Made by a program: the position numbers and the translations under genes
Shown here: positions 43,570 to 52,382 of the stretch, piece by piece
Layout: every line of letters begins with the position of its first letter
How positions within the stretch are numbered: position 1 is the first letter of the stretch
The notes under the pieces: model-generated
The model's database searches: none
Told to the model about the DNA's origin: nothing
The model's input: only the letters and a program-made list of their open reading frames with translations
Assembly: GCA_046318675.1 (NCBI GenBank)
Contig: JBKCUA010000006.1
Coordinates: 40,802-104,801 of the forward strand
Source of the DNA: JBKCUA01 sp046318675
Lineage (GTDB): Bacteria; Pseudomonadota; Alphaproteobacteria; JAJTHO01
Length of the DNA stretch: 64,000 nucleotides
Direction: 5' to 3'

Positions 43570-43800
43570 ATGAAAATTTCAGTTCATGCCTTGGTTCTGG
43601 CTTTAGTTTTTTCAGCACCCCTTGGTGCTTGCGCAGCAAAAGAAGAGGAGCCTCCAGCTCCCATCGCTCCCCCAGCTCCCCCTACCGGGGAGCGAGTGTG
43701 CAAAATACAGAAAAAAAAGGAATGCTTTAACATTCCCGCCCCCTCACCCTCCCCCTGCGGGGATTGGGGGGGAGATTGCAAACCAAAACCAACTAACTAG
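43570..43800 (+). CDS. Small Pro/Cys-containing lipoprotein
   Basis: 76 residues, not recognised. MKISVHALVLALVFSAPLGA followed by Cys gives a signal peptide with lipobox LGAC (Cys about residue 21). The mature part is Pro-rich (PPAPIAPPAPPTGE) with a small Cys-bearing end (VCKIQKKKECFNI, CGDWGGDCK). An upstream TTG at 43558 would add four residues. It is expressed from the pentamer-repeat promoter region and followed by a terminator. It is divergent in orientation from, and next to, the secretion locus. Confidence 0.65.
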   Translation: MKISVHALVLALVFSAPLGACAAKEEEPPAPIAPPAPPTGERVCKIQKKKECFNIPAPSPSPCGDWGGDCKPKPTN

Positions 43801-43861
43801 TTAGTTGGTTAGTCCCCCCCAAGCGACCCTAAAAAGTCTCTTGGGGGGCAATATTTTATGC
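43787..43861 (+). terminator. 24-bp palindrome plus terminator after the small lipoprotein
   Basis: A perfect 24-bp palindrome spans 43787-43810 with CTAG at its centre and contains the stop codon. Directly after it a second stem, CCCCCCAAG/CTTGGGGGG (about 43813-43853), ends in AATATTTT, a probable rho-independent terminator. Confidence 0.7.
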
Positions 43862-43950
43862 GTCCCGCACAACCCCACGAACCATTTCGCGCACCAGAGC
43901 AAAGAAAAAGCATCCTTTGCAGTCCAAAAGACAAGGATTGTTAACAGGCC

Positions 43951-45318
43951 CTAATCTCGCAATGCTCTCTTCTGTATATCACTGATGGGTCGCGTAAGGT
44001 AACTAAGCACCGATCTTTTACTCCCTAAAATACCAATATCCGCCGTCATACCGGGAACAATCCGCATATCCGCCCGGATAGTGGTAGGATCAATGCCAAC
44101 AACAACCTTATAATAGAGTTGTCCGGTACGCTCATCGGCAAAACTGTCGGCACTAATCGTATCAAGTTTACCCTCTAAGGTGCCATAACGGGAATAATCC
44201 CACGCCGTAAGCCGCACTTCAGCCTTAAGACCTGGCCAAATTTTACTGCGATCTCGATCTGGAATCCTGCCCTCAATCACTACACGCCCCCCCGTAGGAG
44301 TAATCTCAGCAATAGTCTCCCCAGGTTTTATGACACCACCCAAAGTATGAATGTTGAGTTTGTTGACAATACCAGTGTCTGGACTAACGACCTCGGTGCG
44401 TTGAACCCTATCTGCCTCAAGCTTTTGCCGCTGTTCCAACTGGGCGAGATTTATTTGTGTTGTTACCAATTCTTCCCGCGCTTCTTTTTGATAGCGCGAC
44501 CACGCTTCAGCTTTCTGGCTTTCAACTTCTTTAGCCTCCGCTTCCGCAATCTGAATTGCTCCAGCAGCGTTATCTTTATCTACTGAAAGCTGACTGGCGC
44601 GATTCCGAGCATCGAGCAACCGATTACGGGATGTAGCTCCAGCAGCGAATAGTTCTTGCATATTTTTCAATTGCTCATTGGCAATAGCCAACTGCCCCGT
44701 CAACCCAAGCAGACGCGCCTTATTCGTTTCAATAGAGACTTGTTTTTGACGATAGCGCTCTTCTAGCGTATTAATTGTTTGCATCATCAAATCACGTTTT
44801 GTTTGAAAAGCTTGTTCTTCTGTACGTGCTAAATCACCCGTTGCCAGACGAACATCATCGGGAATAATGAATGTTTCGAGGTTTTCTGCTTCTGCGGTAA
44901 GGCGCAAGATTTTAAGCCGCAGTCCGGCCACATTACCTTCATTTTCCATCAAGGCACTGGCCGCCGCCTGATTGCGAATCCGAAACAACACATCGCCCGC
45001 CTGTACAACACTGCCTTCCGTTACTAAAATATCTTCTACTAAGCCGCCTTCAAGATGCTGAATAACCTTGTTTTGTCCTGCGGGAATGGTTTTACCGGCA
45101 CCATGCACGGTCTCATGCACTTTAGCCAGCGCAGCCCACAACAATATCGTCACCAACATCGCACTAAAAAGAAGAATAATAGACTCGGCATCCGTGCGCG
45201 GTTTACGCCAGAACCGCAACCATTCCCGATAGGCAAAGACACCATGCTTCTTCGTAAGAAGAATGCACTTGTGTGCAAGAATAGCATGACGCTGAACTAG
45301 AGGCATTAGTCGCTTCAT
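43951..45318 (-). CDS. HlyD-family periplasmic adaptor of a type I secretion system
   Basis: 455 residues. One membrane helix at about 46-66 (SIILLFSAMLVTILLWAALA), lipoyl half-motif with IQHLEGGLVEDILVTEGSVV, a long coiled coil from about 130 to 320, and the C-terminal TEVVSPDTGIVNKLNIHTLG, then GGVIKPGETIAEITP typical of HlyD/LapC. It overlaps the ABC gene by 4 bp and is the last gene of the operon. It links the inner-membrane ABC pump to the TolC-like channel. Confidence 0.93.
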   Translation of the reverse strand: MKRLMPLVQRHAILAHKCILLTKKHGVFAYREWLRFWRKPRTDAESIILLFSAMLVTILLWAALAKVHETVHGAGKTIPAGQNKVIQHLEGGLVEDILVTEGSVVQAGDVLFRIRNQAAASALMENEGNVAGLRLKILRLTAEAENLETFIIPDDVRLATGDLARTEEQAFQTKRDLMMQTINTLEERYRQKQVSIETNKARLLGLTGQLAIANEQLKNMQELFAAGATSRNRLLDARNRASQLSVDKDNAAGAIQIAEAEAKEVESQKAEAWSRYQKEAREELVTTQINLAQLEQRQKLEADRVQRTEVVSPDTGIVNKLNIHTLGGVIKPGETIAEITPTGGRVVIEGRIPDRDRSKIWPGLKAEVRLTAWDYSRYGTLEGKLDTISADSFADERTGQLYYKVVVGIDPTTIRADMRIVPGMTADIGILGSKRSVLSYLTRPISDIQKRALRD

Positions 45319-47036
45319 GATGCACCTGCCGAAGCAGTCAACCGCCGCAACACCTCATCCTTACCACCATCAGCAGTGATCTGCCCGCGATCTAACACTA
45401 AAATACGCTGGGTTAAATCCAATACCGGCAACCGGTGGCTCACCGTAATCAAAGTTTTAGTCGCTAGGATAGGAGCCAAATTGCGTAGCACATGAAGCTC
45501 CAAAAACTGATCCATATCCGAAGTGAACTCATCCATAATCAATAAATCGGGGTTATGTATCAAAGCGCGCGCCAGAGCGATCATCTGTCGCTGCCCCCCG
45601 GAGATATTCTGACCATCCTCCGCAATGGGCAAATAAACTCCTGTTCCACTACTCCCAATCCAAGCGGTAATCCCCGTCAGGTGTAAAATCTGATTTAGCC
45701 ACGCAGTATCGGGCATCTCCCGATAAAAAAGAATATTATCTTTCAAAGTACCCCGAATAAAATTGGGATATTGAGGCACAACCCCAAGACGAGCATTAAA
45801 CAACGATGGCGGAACATAGCGAAGATCATAGCCATCCACCAACACTCTCCCCTCTGCTGGAGTCACCACACCAGACAAAAGACGCAACAGCGTCGTCTTC
45901 CCGCTCCCCGATGCTCCAACAATTCCGACTTTCTGTTGCGGAGCAATGATCAGACGGGGAATACGGAGCGCATCAACGGCACTCATCCCATAACGACACC
46001 GAATATCTTCAGCAACCATAACCCCGATAGTCAAAGGGGTATCAGCAGGAATCTGCCTGTTTTTATTATCATAAAGGGTGGGGCGTTTCTGGAGATCATC
46101 AATACTTTTCAATGCAGCTCGCACCATGGGCAAAGCAGAGATTACTTGAGCCACCCCCATTGCCGTGGCCATGGTGCGTCCCGCAAGAATATTAATCGCT
46201 ATTAACCCCCCCACGGTCAACGCCCGCGCCTGCACTTCCCATACCCCTATGCATAAAATCAGCACCGCACCCACCTGTACCAGCAATTGTTGGGTTGACG
46301 CGCTCAAAGCATTCAGATGATTCTTATGAAAAATTATTTTCTGCAAATCGGCCACAGCTTTAGAAAGTTTACGCCGAGGCTCTTGTGCCGCATTATACAA
46401 TCGAAAACTTTCTTGATTACGGAGAAATTCCAACACCTGCTCATCATGTATTTTTTGTGTCTTATCTTGGTTTTGTGCCCAGCGCAAGCCGCGCTCCTGC
46501 CAATTGTATGATAGTATTATCATCATCGCAGCCATAATAAGCGGCACCAAGGCCAGCACCGGGCAAATAAAAAATATTACCAATAAGAACAATAATAGAA
46601 AAGGAATATCAACCAACACGGGTAAAAACCGCTGACAATAAAAATCCCGTACTAAATCCACTTCCCGAAAAAAATACTGTTGCCTACTAATAGAATAAGG
46701 CAAACTATCCAAACGTAACGATAATAGCGTATCAAATAACTTACCCTCCAACGCTGCCCCTGTCCGCAACGTCTGGCGGTCAATCGTTCGATGCCTCGCC
46801 AAGCGCAAAGCAAGTTCAAACCCCAGTGCAATCAACATCCCCAACGTCAACGCCGTTAAGCTATCAAGAGCAAAATAAGGAATCACCCGATCATATACCG
46901 CCCGAGTGTAAAGGGGTAGAGCCAACGTCAACGTATTAATGGTAAATGAGGCAAGCAACACGTACCAAGCACGCGAACGATTATCCCATAGCGGCTCCCA
47001 AAAGGAACCCATTTTATTTTGTAACCACTCCCACAT
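45315..47036 (-). CDS. Type I secretion ABC transporter (LapB/SiiF-like), no peptidase domain
   Basis: 573 residues: six membrane helices in the first ~300, then the nucleotide-binding domain with Walker A GASGSGKTTLLRLLSG near 374-389, signature NISGGQRQMIALARAL near 476-491 and Walker B DLLIMDEFTSDMD near 494-506. Most relatives have MDEPTS; the Pro is Phe here. There is no N-terminal C39 or C39-like domain, so the protein begins directly with the membrane part. Located 17 bp after the TolC-like gene. Confidence 0.92.
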   Translation of the reverse strand: MWEWLQNKMGSFWEPLWDNRSRAWYVLLASFTINTLTLALPLYTRAVYDRVIPYFALDSLTALTLGMLIALGFELALRLARHRTIDRQTLRTGAALEGKLFDTLLSLRLDSLPYSISRQQYFFREVDLVRDFYCQRFLPVLVDIPFLLLFLLVIFFICPVLALVPLIMAAMMIILSYNWQERGLRWAQNQDKTQKIHDEQVLEFLRNQESFRLYNAAQEPRRKLSKAVADLQKIIFHKNHLNALSASTQQLLVQVGAVLILCIGVWEVQARALTVGGLIAINILAGRTMATAMGVAQVISALPMVRAALKSIDDLQKRPTLYDNKNRQIPADTPLTIGVMVAEDIRCRYGMSAVDALRIPRLIIAPQQKVGIVGASGSGKTTLLRLLSGVVTPAEGRVLVDGYDLRYVPPSLFNARLGVVPQYPNFIRGTLKDNILFYREMPDTAWLNQILHLTGITAWIGSSGTGVYLPIAEDGQNISGGQRQMIALARALIHNPDLLIMDEFTSDMDQFLELHVLRNLAPILATKTLITVSHRLPVLDLTQRILVLDRGQITADGGKDEVLRRLTASAGAS

Positions 47037-47053
47037 ATTTTCCCTTAAACAGG

Positions 47054-48862
47054 CTAAAGTTGCCCAGATTGTTCTGTTAGACTAAAACCAAGACTTTGCA
47101 GAATATTCCGTCGAGCGGATGAATCATCACCGCGCAGATAAGGCTCAGCCTGCCCTGCCTGCGACAAAAGATCAACAATGGCAAACGCATAATCACTGCG
47201 CAATCCAACCCGACGCAGGGATGCCTGCTGAATTTTTTCAACATTATCAGCAATAACAATCAAATCAAGCTCACCAAGCTTAAATTGACGCTCATACGCT
47301 GCATAAAGCTTAATATGTGTCTCGTATTCTTTATCAGCTAGGCGAATCTGCTCTGTTAAGCTCTCCAAATCCGAAAGCCCCTTACGTACAGATTGGAGCA
47401 TATCTTGGCGTTTGATATCAAGATCAAATCGAGCACTGCGAATCTGGCTAAGCAACTTTCGTTGTCCAGCACTATTCAAACCCCCGTCATAAAGACGGTA
47501 ACTAAGCTGCAAACGTGCCGCTGCTGACTTAACAATACCTGTATCACCACCAACATCACGGGACTGATCTCCATCAAGCAATGCATCCAAACTTGGTAGA
47601 CTTTTGCCGTACTCAGCCCGCTTGCGTCGCTCTAAAACCTCAATTTCACCCTTAGCTATTTTTAAATCAAAGTTGTTTTGCTCAGCAGCACGAATGAGAT
47701 TATCCTGCATCATCAGCGTATCCGGTATAGTAATACTATACATATCGTCAGGGAGTATCGATTTAATCCGTCGCTGTACCCCCGTGTACCGCCCCAAAGC
47801 AATCCAAGCTTCCTCAAGACTTGCCTGAGCCGTTTTGATTTGCTGCGAGAGGCCAAGGATACGCCCCTCCATATATGTCGCCTCTGCCTTACTGGCATCA
47901 CCTTTTTTGACCCTAGATTGCAAAATTGCGTGCAAATGCTCAAGCCTACTGCGATTTTCTTCAAGAAAACCTATTTGCCCCTGCAGTCGCCAGCTATTAA
48001 TGTAGGCGGCAGTTGTGCGCACCACCACTTCCTGATTGATTTTGTCACGACTAAATTGAGTTACTTCTTCGGCCTTTTTTCGCTCAGCAAAGGCGGCTGA
48101 TTTACTGCCCCCATCATAAATATTCTGTCTGGCATTAAATGTTGCCTGACCAGAATTATTATACCCAGAACCTGAAAAAGTATCCGTACCGCTGCTCGAC
48201 CGCGTGCGAAACGGGCTGTTATATTCTCGAGATAAAACACCCCGTATATCCGCCGTTGGCCGATAAGCAGCACGGGCTTCATCTACACCCGCACGCGCTT
48301 CTTCAAGGCGTTCCCGGGCAATGGCTACCTCCGGCATTGCCGCCATTGCATCTTCTAGAATAAGATGCAATGATACCACCTCACCATCAGCCCCACGCGG
48401 CGGCACCGTTGCTGCCTCGGCAGAACTCGACTTCGCAGGCTCAGGAGCAGACTCAGGAGCAGTAACTGCCACCGCCACTGCCTCAACCGGGGCAGCTTCA
48501 CGAGGGGCTTCTGCCACTGCCTCAGGAGAACTGTCGGGCACAGCTTCTGCAGGGGCAGGGACTTCAGATGCCTGAACCGCTTGAGTCAGTTCCTCTTCAA
48601 CTGTTCCCGGCGTTGTCACGGGCACGGATGGTGCCGCAGTGACAATTTGAGGTTTTTCTGCAACAGGTTCTGTAACAACAGCAGATGCAGGTACAGCAGC
48701 CGGCACCGGGGTAGCGACCGCAGCACTTTCGCCTTCTTCGGGGATTTTATCAGGCGCAGGTGCCACAGGATAAGCACCAATAAGACCCCATATATCCTGA
48801 GCTGGCTGTTCTTGAGCGGCAACCAGCATTGGCTGTGCCAGCCCCAACAATACCGCTACCAT
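47054..48862 (-). CDS. TolC-family outer membrane channel with a Pro/Ala/Glu-rich extension
   Basis: 602 residues from ATG 48862, which follows the preceding stop by 7 bp; TTG or GTG starts further upstream would overlap that gene. Signal peptide MVAVLLGLAQPMLVAA, then ~130 residues rich in Pro, Ala, Glu and Val (about 30-160), a stretch absent from ordinary TolC. The OEP domain follows: LHLILEDAMAAMPEVAIARE, ARAAYRPTADIRGVLSREYN, NARQNIYDGGSKSAAFAERK, LSYRLYDGGLNSAGQRK. The extension may span the peptidoglycan or bind the wall; that is inference. Confidence 0.9.
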   Translation of the reverse strand: MVAVLLGLAQPMLVAAQEQPAQDIWGLIGAYPVAPAPDKIPEEGESAAVATPVPAAVPASAVVTEPVAEKPQIVTAAPSVPVTTPGTVEEELTQAVQASEVPAPAEAVPDSSPEAVAEAPREAAPVEAVAVAVTAPESAPEPAKSSSAEAATVPPRGADGEVVSLHLILEDAMAAMPEVAIARERLEEARAGVDEARAAYRPTADIRGVLSREYNSPFRTRSSSGTDTFSGSGYNNSGQATFNARQNIYDGGSKSAAFAERKKAEEVTQFSRDKINQEVVVRTTAAYINSWRLQGQIGFLEENRSRLEHLHAILQSRVKKGDASKAEATYMEGRILGLSQQIKTAQASLEEAWIALGRYTGVQRRIKSILPDDMYSITIPDTLMMQDNLIRAAEQNNFDLKIAKGEIEVLERRKRAEYGKSLPSLDALLDGDQSRDVGGDTGIVKSAAARLQLSYRLYDGGLNSAGQRKLLSQIRSARFDLDIKRQDMLQSVRKGLSDLESLTEQIRLADKEYETHIKLYAAYERQFKLGELDLIVIADNVEKIQQASLRRVGLRSDYAFAIVDLLSQAGQAEPYLRGDDSSARRNILQSLGFSLTEQSGQL

Positions 48863-48869
48863 AAGGGTT

Positions 48870-49484
48870 TTATTGTGAAACACAAATCGCCCCCATACTC
48901 CCAAACAGTGCCTCTGTGCTGGCGTCCGCCTGTGTTTTGATTTTTATTTTATTGGCTGGGAACCCTGTTTCCAGAGCAAAGTTTCTCAACACCAAGGTGC
49001 GCTGCAATTGTATCTCTCGCCCCCAGCCGTACATATTAATCCGCTCCGCTACCGATGCCGTAATGGCCAGAACCCCACGGCATGTTTTAGAAAAACCTTT
49101 AAAATATTCCATAATTACGACTTTATTTTCTTCTGTAGGAACAGAACCAAAATCCTCAAACACGACACGCAACACACCGCCATCTGTCGTCACGGTCTGT
49201 TTTGACGAAGGCATAACAACCGCCTTGATATTCTGCAGCAATTTTGTCATGCTTTCAATTTCTTCCGCGACTTGAGAACGTTGCTGCTCTAAAAGACTAA
49301 TTGTTGAATCGGCTTTTTTTGCTTCAGCAATAGCTTCTTGAGCCGCACGCACATAATTAGTCCCCATATAAAACACGATCATAGAAACAATCATCATGAA
49401 AAATACGAAGACAATCAGCACCGTGGATAAAATATCCACAAACCCAGGCCACGGCACCTCATCAGTATCATCAGAACCAGCCAT
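48870..49484 (-). CDS. MotB/SiiA-like proton-channel partner
   Basis: 204 residues. One N-terminal membrane helix (DILSTVLIVFVFFMMIVSMI) right after PWPGFVDILST, where MotB-type proteins carry the proton-accepting Asp (here Asp about 17). A coiled coil (QQRSQVAEEIESMTKLLQN) follows, then an OmpA/MotB-like C-terminal region (LRVVFEDFGSVPTEENKVVI, CRGVLAITASVAERI). The helix-Asp plus periplasmic domain and the position beside a MotA/ExbB-like gene and a type I pump match SiiA of Salmonella SPI-4. Confidence 0.75.
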   Translation of the reverse strand: MAGSDDTDEVPWPGFVDILSTVLIVFVFFMMIVSMIVFYMGTNYVRAAQEAIAEAKKADSTISLLEQQRSQVAEEIESMTKLLQNIKAVVMPSSKQTVTTDGGVLRVVFEDFGSVPTEENKVVIMEYFKGFSKTCRGVLAITASVAERINMYGWGREIQLQRTLVLRNFALETGFPANKIKIKTQADASTEALFGSMGAICVSQ

Positions 49485-49489
49485 AATAC

Positions 49490-50935
49490 CTACTCCTGCA
49501 CTTTATCTGCTGAGCTTAAAATAATTCCTCCGGAAACAGCTTTATCGATAGAAGCCAAATGCGCTCTTAAATCAGAAAAACCTTTTTCTATATCAAACCG
49601 CTCAGTATCAACACTGTTCGCTGTGGTCATTACCAATGCCTCAATTTGACTGAGCAAAATATCACGTTCTTGCGTCCGAGCACTCTCAATAGTCAGAATA
49701 TAATATTGAAACACACCAATAAGCGTTGCGAAACGATTAACCCCATTTTTTATTTCTCTTGTGTTATCAATAATATGTGCAAATTGTGGGCCAAAATTTT
49801 CTTTTAATGCCTGCTCTAACAACCCAACAATTTGTTCGAGATTCTTGTTAAGATTTTTCTGTAAATCTGCAAAGATAGCCCGCACCGTACTTTCAATAGC
49901 ACGCTGCACCCCAGCTTCAATCGCATCAATAATTTGAACAGCCGCCGCATTACTACTACTATGCAAAGCTGCTTCAATACGGGTGCCACTGTCTTCCAGA
50001 TGCCGCTCTAGATTTTTCGCCATACTGGCCACCACAGAAAGATTGGTGCTGTGTGCGCCTAGATGCTGCTCTAGGCTTTTTGTTAGTTCCGTCACAGCGT
50101 TCGCTGTAGGATTAGAAGAAATCGCCTCTTTATAGGTGGGCGCATTATCAATATGATCATCAATCCAAACACTGAGGTCTTCAACAAAACGATCTTGAAT
50201 TTTTGAAAACAGAACCCCCATGAGCCCCAGAATTAAAGACCCACAAAGACCAAACAACGAGGCGCTAAAAGCAATTCCCATCCCCTGCAATGGGGCAGAA
50301 ACAGACCCCAAAAAGTCAATAAACATCTTATCTGCTGATTGCGCTTTTTCTATGGGATCGACATCGTTGTTCCCTTTTTGCGTTGCTTTATCCATGGTTT
50401 CCACCACGGCATGCATCGCATCGCCCACCGAATTAATTGTCTCTAGCAGCCCCCAAAATGTCCCTATAAGACCCAACATAATCAATGTTGCCGTCATATA
50501 AGAAACTCGCCCCCTCAATCGTCCGAGCCGGGCACCGAGTTTTGTTTTAATGAGGCGAGCCTCAGTATCCGTAAAACCTATTTTTCGATTCTTCTTTGCA
50601 CGTTCAATAACCGCACGCATTTGCGTGCTACGCAGAATACCCGTATCAGCTAATTCTACAATTTCTTGAACAGCTAAAGGATCGATACTTCCCATCTCCA
50701 CCACACGCTGCCATAAGGTGATCGATCTTGCCGTGCGAGCCACGTGCCACCAATTAAGGCTCGCCAACACCAATCCTAAAAAAAATGTTGCAATAATAAA
50801 ACTATTCAATCCAGGATGCGCCATAAAGCGCAGGACAATTTCATCGCGCAACGAGAAACAAAAAAATGCTATGGCAACTAGCGCAACGCTTGGCACAATA
50901 GGTCGGTACGATGTGTTCATAAAAGTCTTATCCAT
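49490..50935 (-). CDS. MotA/TolQ/ExbB-like proton-channel protein (SiiB-like)
   Basis: 481 residues (ATG 50935; TTG 50944 or ATG 50920 are alternatives). Four hydrophobic helices: near 13-30 and 45-62, then the paired family helices SYMTATLIMLGLIGTFWGLL near 145-165 and LQGMGIAFSASLFGLCGSLI near 220-245, the ExbB/TolQ signature region. The C-terminal half is coiled coil (SLEQHLGAHSTNLSVVASMA, and VGLLEQALKENFGPQFAHI). First gene of the five-gene secretion operon; spacing to the MotB-like gene is 5 bp. Confidence 0.8.
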   Translation of the reverse strand: MDKTFMNTSYRPIVPSVALVAIAFFCFSLRDEIVLRFMAHPGLNSFIIATFFLGLVLASLNWWHVARTARSITLWQRVVEMGSIDPLAVQEIVELADTGILRSTQMRAVIERAKKNRKIGFTDTEARLIKTKLGARLGRLRGRVSYMTATLIMLGLIGTFWGLLETINSVGDAMHAVVETMDKATQKGNNDVDPIEKAQSADKMFIDFLGSVSAPLQGMGIAFSASLFGLCGSLILGLMGVLFSKIQDRFVEDLSVWIDDHIDNAPTYKEAISSNPTANAVTELTKSLEQHLGAHSTNLSVVASMAKNLERHLEDSGTRIEAALHSSSNAAAVQIIDAIEAGVQRAIESTVRAIFADLQKNLNKNLEQIVGLLEQALKENFGPQFAHIIDNTREIKNGVNRFATLIGVFQYYILTIESARTQERDILLSQIEALVMTTANSVDTERFDIEKGFSDLRAHLASIDKAVSGGIILSSADKVQE

Positions 50936-51035
50936 CAAGTGCAATCCATTACGATGAGCCGTATTTCACAATAGTAAAAAAATCGTTACGGCCGTTGCAG
51001 CACGCAACTGCTTGGCAAGCTATTAAGCTGTGGCG

Positions 51036-51048
51036 GAGAGAGAGAGAG
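51036..51048 (+). repeat. GA dinucleotide tract
   Basis: Thirteen bases of alternating GA in the 211-bp gap between the secretion operon and the aminotransferase gene. The string TGGCGGAGAGAGAG also begins the minus-strand end of tRNA-Ser at 63704, so this may be a degenerate tRNA end. Confidence 0.5.
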
Positions 51049-51117
51049 CCGGATTCTATTCCGTCAGAATAACCGCGATATGTTTTTAAAACCACCCCCA
51101 CCCCCCTTTCTCCCCTG

Positions 51118-51146
51118 TTGCCCTTCGCCCTACGCCCCTCTAATCT
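51118..51146 (+). promoter_or_regulatory. Candidate promoter of the aminotransferase-hom operon
   Basis: TTGCCC (51118-51123), 17-bp spacer, TAATCT (51141-51146); the ATG at 51156 follows after 9 nt. No Shine-Dalgarno. Confidence 0.4.
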
Positions 51147-51155
51147 GCCCCCACC

Positions 51156-52382
51156 ATGCAGACCGATTTTCACCGTATTTCCCGCCTGCCGCCTTATGTT
51201 TTTGCGGAGGTTAACCGCCTCAAATTGGTTTCCCGCCAAGCCGGGCGTGACGTGATTGACTTCGGTATGGGCAACCCAGATTCGGCCTCGCCGCCCCACG
51301 TGGTACAAAAACTTATTGAAACCGTAGGTGATGCCCGCACCCACCGTTATTCTGTTTCCCGGGGGATTCACGGCCTGCGCAAGGCTCAAGCGGCCTATTA
51401 CCAGCGGCGGTTTAACGTCGATCTTGATCCTGATAAAGAAATTGTCGCTACCTTGGGAAGCAAAGAAGGCCTCGTCAACCTCGCCCAAGCCATCACCAGC
51501 CCCGGCGATGTGATTTTAGCCCCCAACCCCTGTTACCCCATTCACAGCTTCGGGTTTATGCTTGCTGGTGGCTCAATACGCCATCTACCCGTTGATTTTG
51601 AATCTGATTTTACCGTACGTCTCATTGAACAAATCAAGCGCGCTATCCGCCATTCGGTGCCCAAACCCACGTTATTAGTTGTTAGCTACCCCAGCAACCC
51701 AACCGCACAGATAGTTTCTCTTGACTTTTATGAAGAAATAGTTAAAATTTGCAAATATCACAACCTTTTTATTTTATCGGATCTTGCTTATGCTGAAATA
51801 TACTTTGATTCATCTCGAAAGCCAAAATCTCTACTTGAAGTGCCGGGAAGCCGGGAAATCGCTGTTGAATTTACGACTCTTAGCAAAACCTACTCAATGC
51901 CCGGCTGGCGTGTTGGCTTTGCGGTTGGCAGTCCAGTCCTCATAGGGGCACTGACAAAAATAAAGTCGTACGTTGATTACGGCGGCTTTACCCCGGTTCA
52001 GGTTGCCGCCGCTGCCGCGCTCAACGGCCCACAAGATTACGTGGACGAGATGCGGGCATTGTACAAAGAACGCCGCGACACTCTGGTTCAGGGTCTGCGA
52101 GCAGCAGGGTGGGAGGTTCCCCTCCCCGATGCCTCCATGTTTGTCTGGGCACCCATTCCCCCCGCCTTTCGATCCCTTGGATCACTTGCCTTTTCGAAAC
52201 TTTTACTCCGCCATGCCGACGTGGCTGTGGCTCCCGGCATTGGCTTTGGTGAATATGGCGACTGCTATGTGCGTATCGCCCTCGTCGAGAACACCCAGCG
52301 CATCCGCCAAGCTGTTCGTAATATCAAAGAATTCCTCCGCCGTGATCCCGCGGCCTTGGCTGCCGAGGTCACGTTATTATGA
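51156..52382 (+). CDS. Class I/II aminotransferase (AlaC-like)
   Basis: PLP-dependent aminotransferase of 408 residues. FGMGNPDSASPPHVVQKLIE, APNPCYPIHSFGFMLAGG, YPSNPTAQIV, and the PLP lysine in TLSKTYSMPGWRVGFAVG (about 247). In alphaproteobacteria this gene usually precedes hom and is annotated as an alanine or LL-diaminopimelate-type aminotransferase; substrate is uncertain. hom starts 4 bp before its end. Confidence 0.9.
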   Translation: MQTDFHRISRLPPYVFAEVNRLKLVSRQAGRDVIDFGMGNPDSASPPHVVQKLIETVGDARTHRYSVSRGIHGLRKAQAAYYQRRFNVDLDPDKEIVATLGSKEGLVNLAQAITSPGDVILAPNPCYPIHSFGFMLAGGSIRHLPVDFESDFTVRLIEQIKRAIRHSVPKPTLLVVSYPSNPTAQIVSLDFYEEIVKICKYHNLFILSDLAYAEIYFDSSRKPKSLLEVPGSREIAVEFTTLSKTYSMPGWRVGFAVGSPVLIGALTKIKSYVDYGGFTPVQVAAAAALNGPQDYVDEMRALYKERRDTLVQGLRAAGWEVPLPDASMFVWAPIPPAFRSLGSLAFSKLLLRHADVAVAPGIGFGEYGDCYVRIALVENTQRIRQAVRNIKEFLRRDPAALAAEVTLL

